Origin: an uncultured Verrucomicrobia subdivision 3 bacterium | GTDB taxonomy: Bacteria; Verrucomicrobiota; Verrucomicrobiia; Limisphaerales; UBA11358 | Assembly (NCBI GenBank): GCA_903865745.1 | Contig: CAIPKV010000020.1 | Location: forward strand, 1-34,210 | Length of the DNA: 34,210 nucleotides | Direction of reading: 5' to 3' | Shown here: piece by piece, positions 33,395-34,210 of the stretch | Numbering within the stretch: position 1 is the first letter of the stretch | How the letters are laid out: the number at the start of each line of letters is the position of its first letter | Program-made: the position numbers and the translations under genes | Notes under the pieces: generated by a model | Databases searched by the model: none | What the model was told of the DNA's origin: nothing | Seen by the model: only the letters and a program-made list of their open reading frames with translations

Positions 33395-34084
33395 TTACGC
33401 CGCGCACGCGCGCCGATCATTCCGACATGCCTGCGCCTCGCGTTCGCAGTCCAGGGTGATCCGCCAGCCGGGCAGCCGACCGATGTCGGCCAGCACGTCC
33501 GCCCCCATGAACTCCAGGATCTTCTGGGCGATCTTCCGCCGATACGTCTGCATCGTGGAGTCACTGACGCCCACCTTGCGTGACACATCCCGGAGCGTCT
33601 TGCCGGCGCACAGGAACTCCACGACCAGCTTTTCAATGCGTGACAGCTGAGCCAGGAAGCTGTCCCAGTCCAGGTTGCGCGCGGCGATCGTCGCCGGATC
33701 CTCGTGCCCGTCGGCAATCACGTCCTGCAGCTCGAAGATGTCGGCACCGCCTTCGTCTTCGCCCGCCACTTCATTGAGCGAAAGCACGGCGGTTTTTCCC
33801 CTGAGCTGGGCGGCGCTGCCCATGACGTCAACGCTGTTGGTGCCCATGGCGCGGCGGCCGGCCTTGCAATGCTGCAGCGTGTAATACGCGAAGTTGCCGG
33901 GCGTGATCTTGCCCAGCTTGCCCAGGCTTTCAGCCCGGATGATCATGCGGGCGGCAATGACGGTGGCGTCCTGGATGAGTTCCTCGGCATCCTCGGCGCC
34001 GACGCAGCGGACGGCGCGCGGGATGGAGGACCGGAGACGGGGGATGACTTCTTCCTGCAATATCCAACCTGCTTGTGGGGACAT
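33395..34084 (-). CDS. Sigma-70-like / HTH transcription factor
   Basis: A 229-residue protein resembling a small sigma factor: AEDAEELIQDATVIAARMI (about 30-48) is like region 2, and LSRIEKLVVEFLCAGKTLRDVSRKVGVSDSTMQTYRRKIAQKI (in part LRDVSRKVGVSDSTMQTYRR, about 163-182) is a region 4-type helix-turn-helix. The region 2/4 linker is long and acidic (EDEGGADIFELQDVIADGHED). It might steer RNA polymerase to a private set of promoters, or be a phage- or element-type regulator; no partner or anti-sigma gene is visible. The start at 34084 is supported by the SD AAAGGA 6-7 bases upstream. That SD can be covered by an upstream complement. Two hairpins close the gene downstream. Confidence 0.65.
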   Translation of the reverse strand: MSPQAGWILQEEVIPRLRSSIPRAVRCVGAEDAEELIQDATVIAARMIIRAESLGKLGKITPGNFAYYTLQHCKAGRRAMGTNSVDVMGSAAQLRGKTAVLSLNEVAGEDEGGADIFELQDVIADGHEDPATIAARNLDWDSFLAQLSRIEKLVVEFLCAGKTLRDVSRKVGVSDSTMQTYRRKIAQKILEFMGADVLADIGRLPGWRITLDCEREAQACRNDRRACAA

Positions 34085-34090
34085 ATTGAT

Positions 34091-34159
34091 TCCTTTCAGT
34101 GGAGTTGTTGATGGAAACGAAAAATCCCCGGCACTGAAAAGCGCCGGGGACTGAAAGGA
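34091..34159 (-). promoter_or_regulatory. 5' leader that can hide the SD of the sigma-like gene
   Basis: In the minus-strand mRNA, TCCTTTCAGT (34159-34150) is perfectly complementary to ACTGAAAGGA (34100-34091), which contains the SD. Between them is a CCCCGGC/GCCGGGG hairpin (34149-34126) followed by ATTTTT. The folded state would block ribosome loading, and the inner hairpin is terminator-like. Bases 34160-34210 hold a possible -10 (TATAAA on the minus strand, near 34180). Confidence 0.5.
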
Positions 34160-34210
34160 GACATACGTCCCTATTCAACATTTATAGCACAAAAAGAGGG
34201 GCTATCGCAG

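Noticed and set aside
33013-34210. A prophage end
   Set aside because: Small overlapping ORFs and a sigma-like gene hint at it, but there is no structural, packaging or integrase gene in the window.

Overview
The window looks like a chromosomal segment of a Verrucomicrobiota bacterium, most likely a Pedosphaera/Limisphaerales-type lineage. Three things suggest this: secreted multidomain proteins carrying tandem Ig-like domains and a recurrent roughly 70-residue C-terminal module, a lone pseudopilin with an H-X9-DG tail motif, and a glycoside-hydrolase island with a GPH-type sugar transporter and an AraC regulator but no SusC/SusD pair. This taxonomic call is inference from gene content; there is no rRNA or tRNA gene here.

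Left flank (1-3060): the end of an IS3-family element (orfA start on the minus strand, terminal end at 139) abuts an aspartate-aminotransferase gene that has lost about 25-30 N-terminal codons. Its last 78 bp occur again about 840 bp downstream. Between the two copies sits a complete MntA/HepT (nucleotidyltransferase/HEPN) toxin-antitoxin pair. A decayed IS630-type transposase follows.

Centre (3116-30335): a polysaccharide-degradation island. On the minus strand, in transcription order, are an (alpha/alpha)6-type protein, a GH116 enzyme, a GH130 enzyme, a sulfatase reduced by an in-frame internal deletion, and a GH2 enzyme with a malectin domain. Then come a DUF1861 (GH130-like) protein, a pseudopilin, a complete IS4-family insertion sequence with an 18-bp terminal repeat and 9-bp target duplication, a 911-aa CBM9/Ig protein, a GH116 N-terminal stub, and a 2864-aa giant with PA14, FN3, LamG-like, Ig and GH51-like domains. 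An AraC regulator (18335-19420) and a GPH sugar symporter (28833-30335) run on the plus strand. The transporter diverges from the main operon across a promoter region holding a 9-15-9 palindrome. The enzyme set (GH2, GH116, GH130, GH130-like) suggests stepwise removal of beta-linked sugars, possibly mannosides, with phosphorolysis or hydrolysis of the products. Substrate is not provable from sequence.

Right flank (30336-34210): a repeat-rich 900-bp spacer with a heptamer array, a coiled-coil protein gene broken by one extra T in a T7 run, two tiny minus-strand ORFs, and a sigma-factor-like gene. The 5' leader of the sigma-like gene can fold so that a 10-bp helix covers its ribosome binding site. 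Similar hairpin/T-run/SD modules precede both the sigma-like gene and the small ORFs.

The strongest unusual signals are the MntA/HepT module bracketed by copies of the aspC 3' end, the giant GH51-like protein whose acid/base Glu position reads Gly, the malectin domain apparently nested in a Rossmann-like domain of the GH2 protein, and the SD-sequestering leader.
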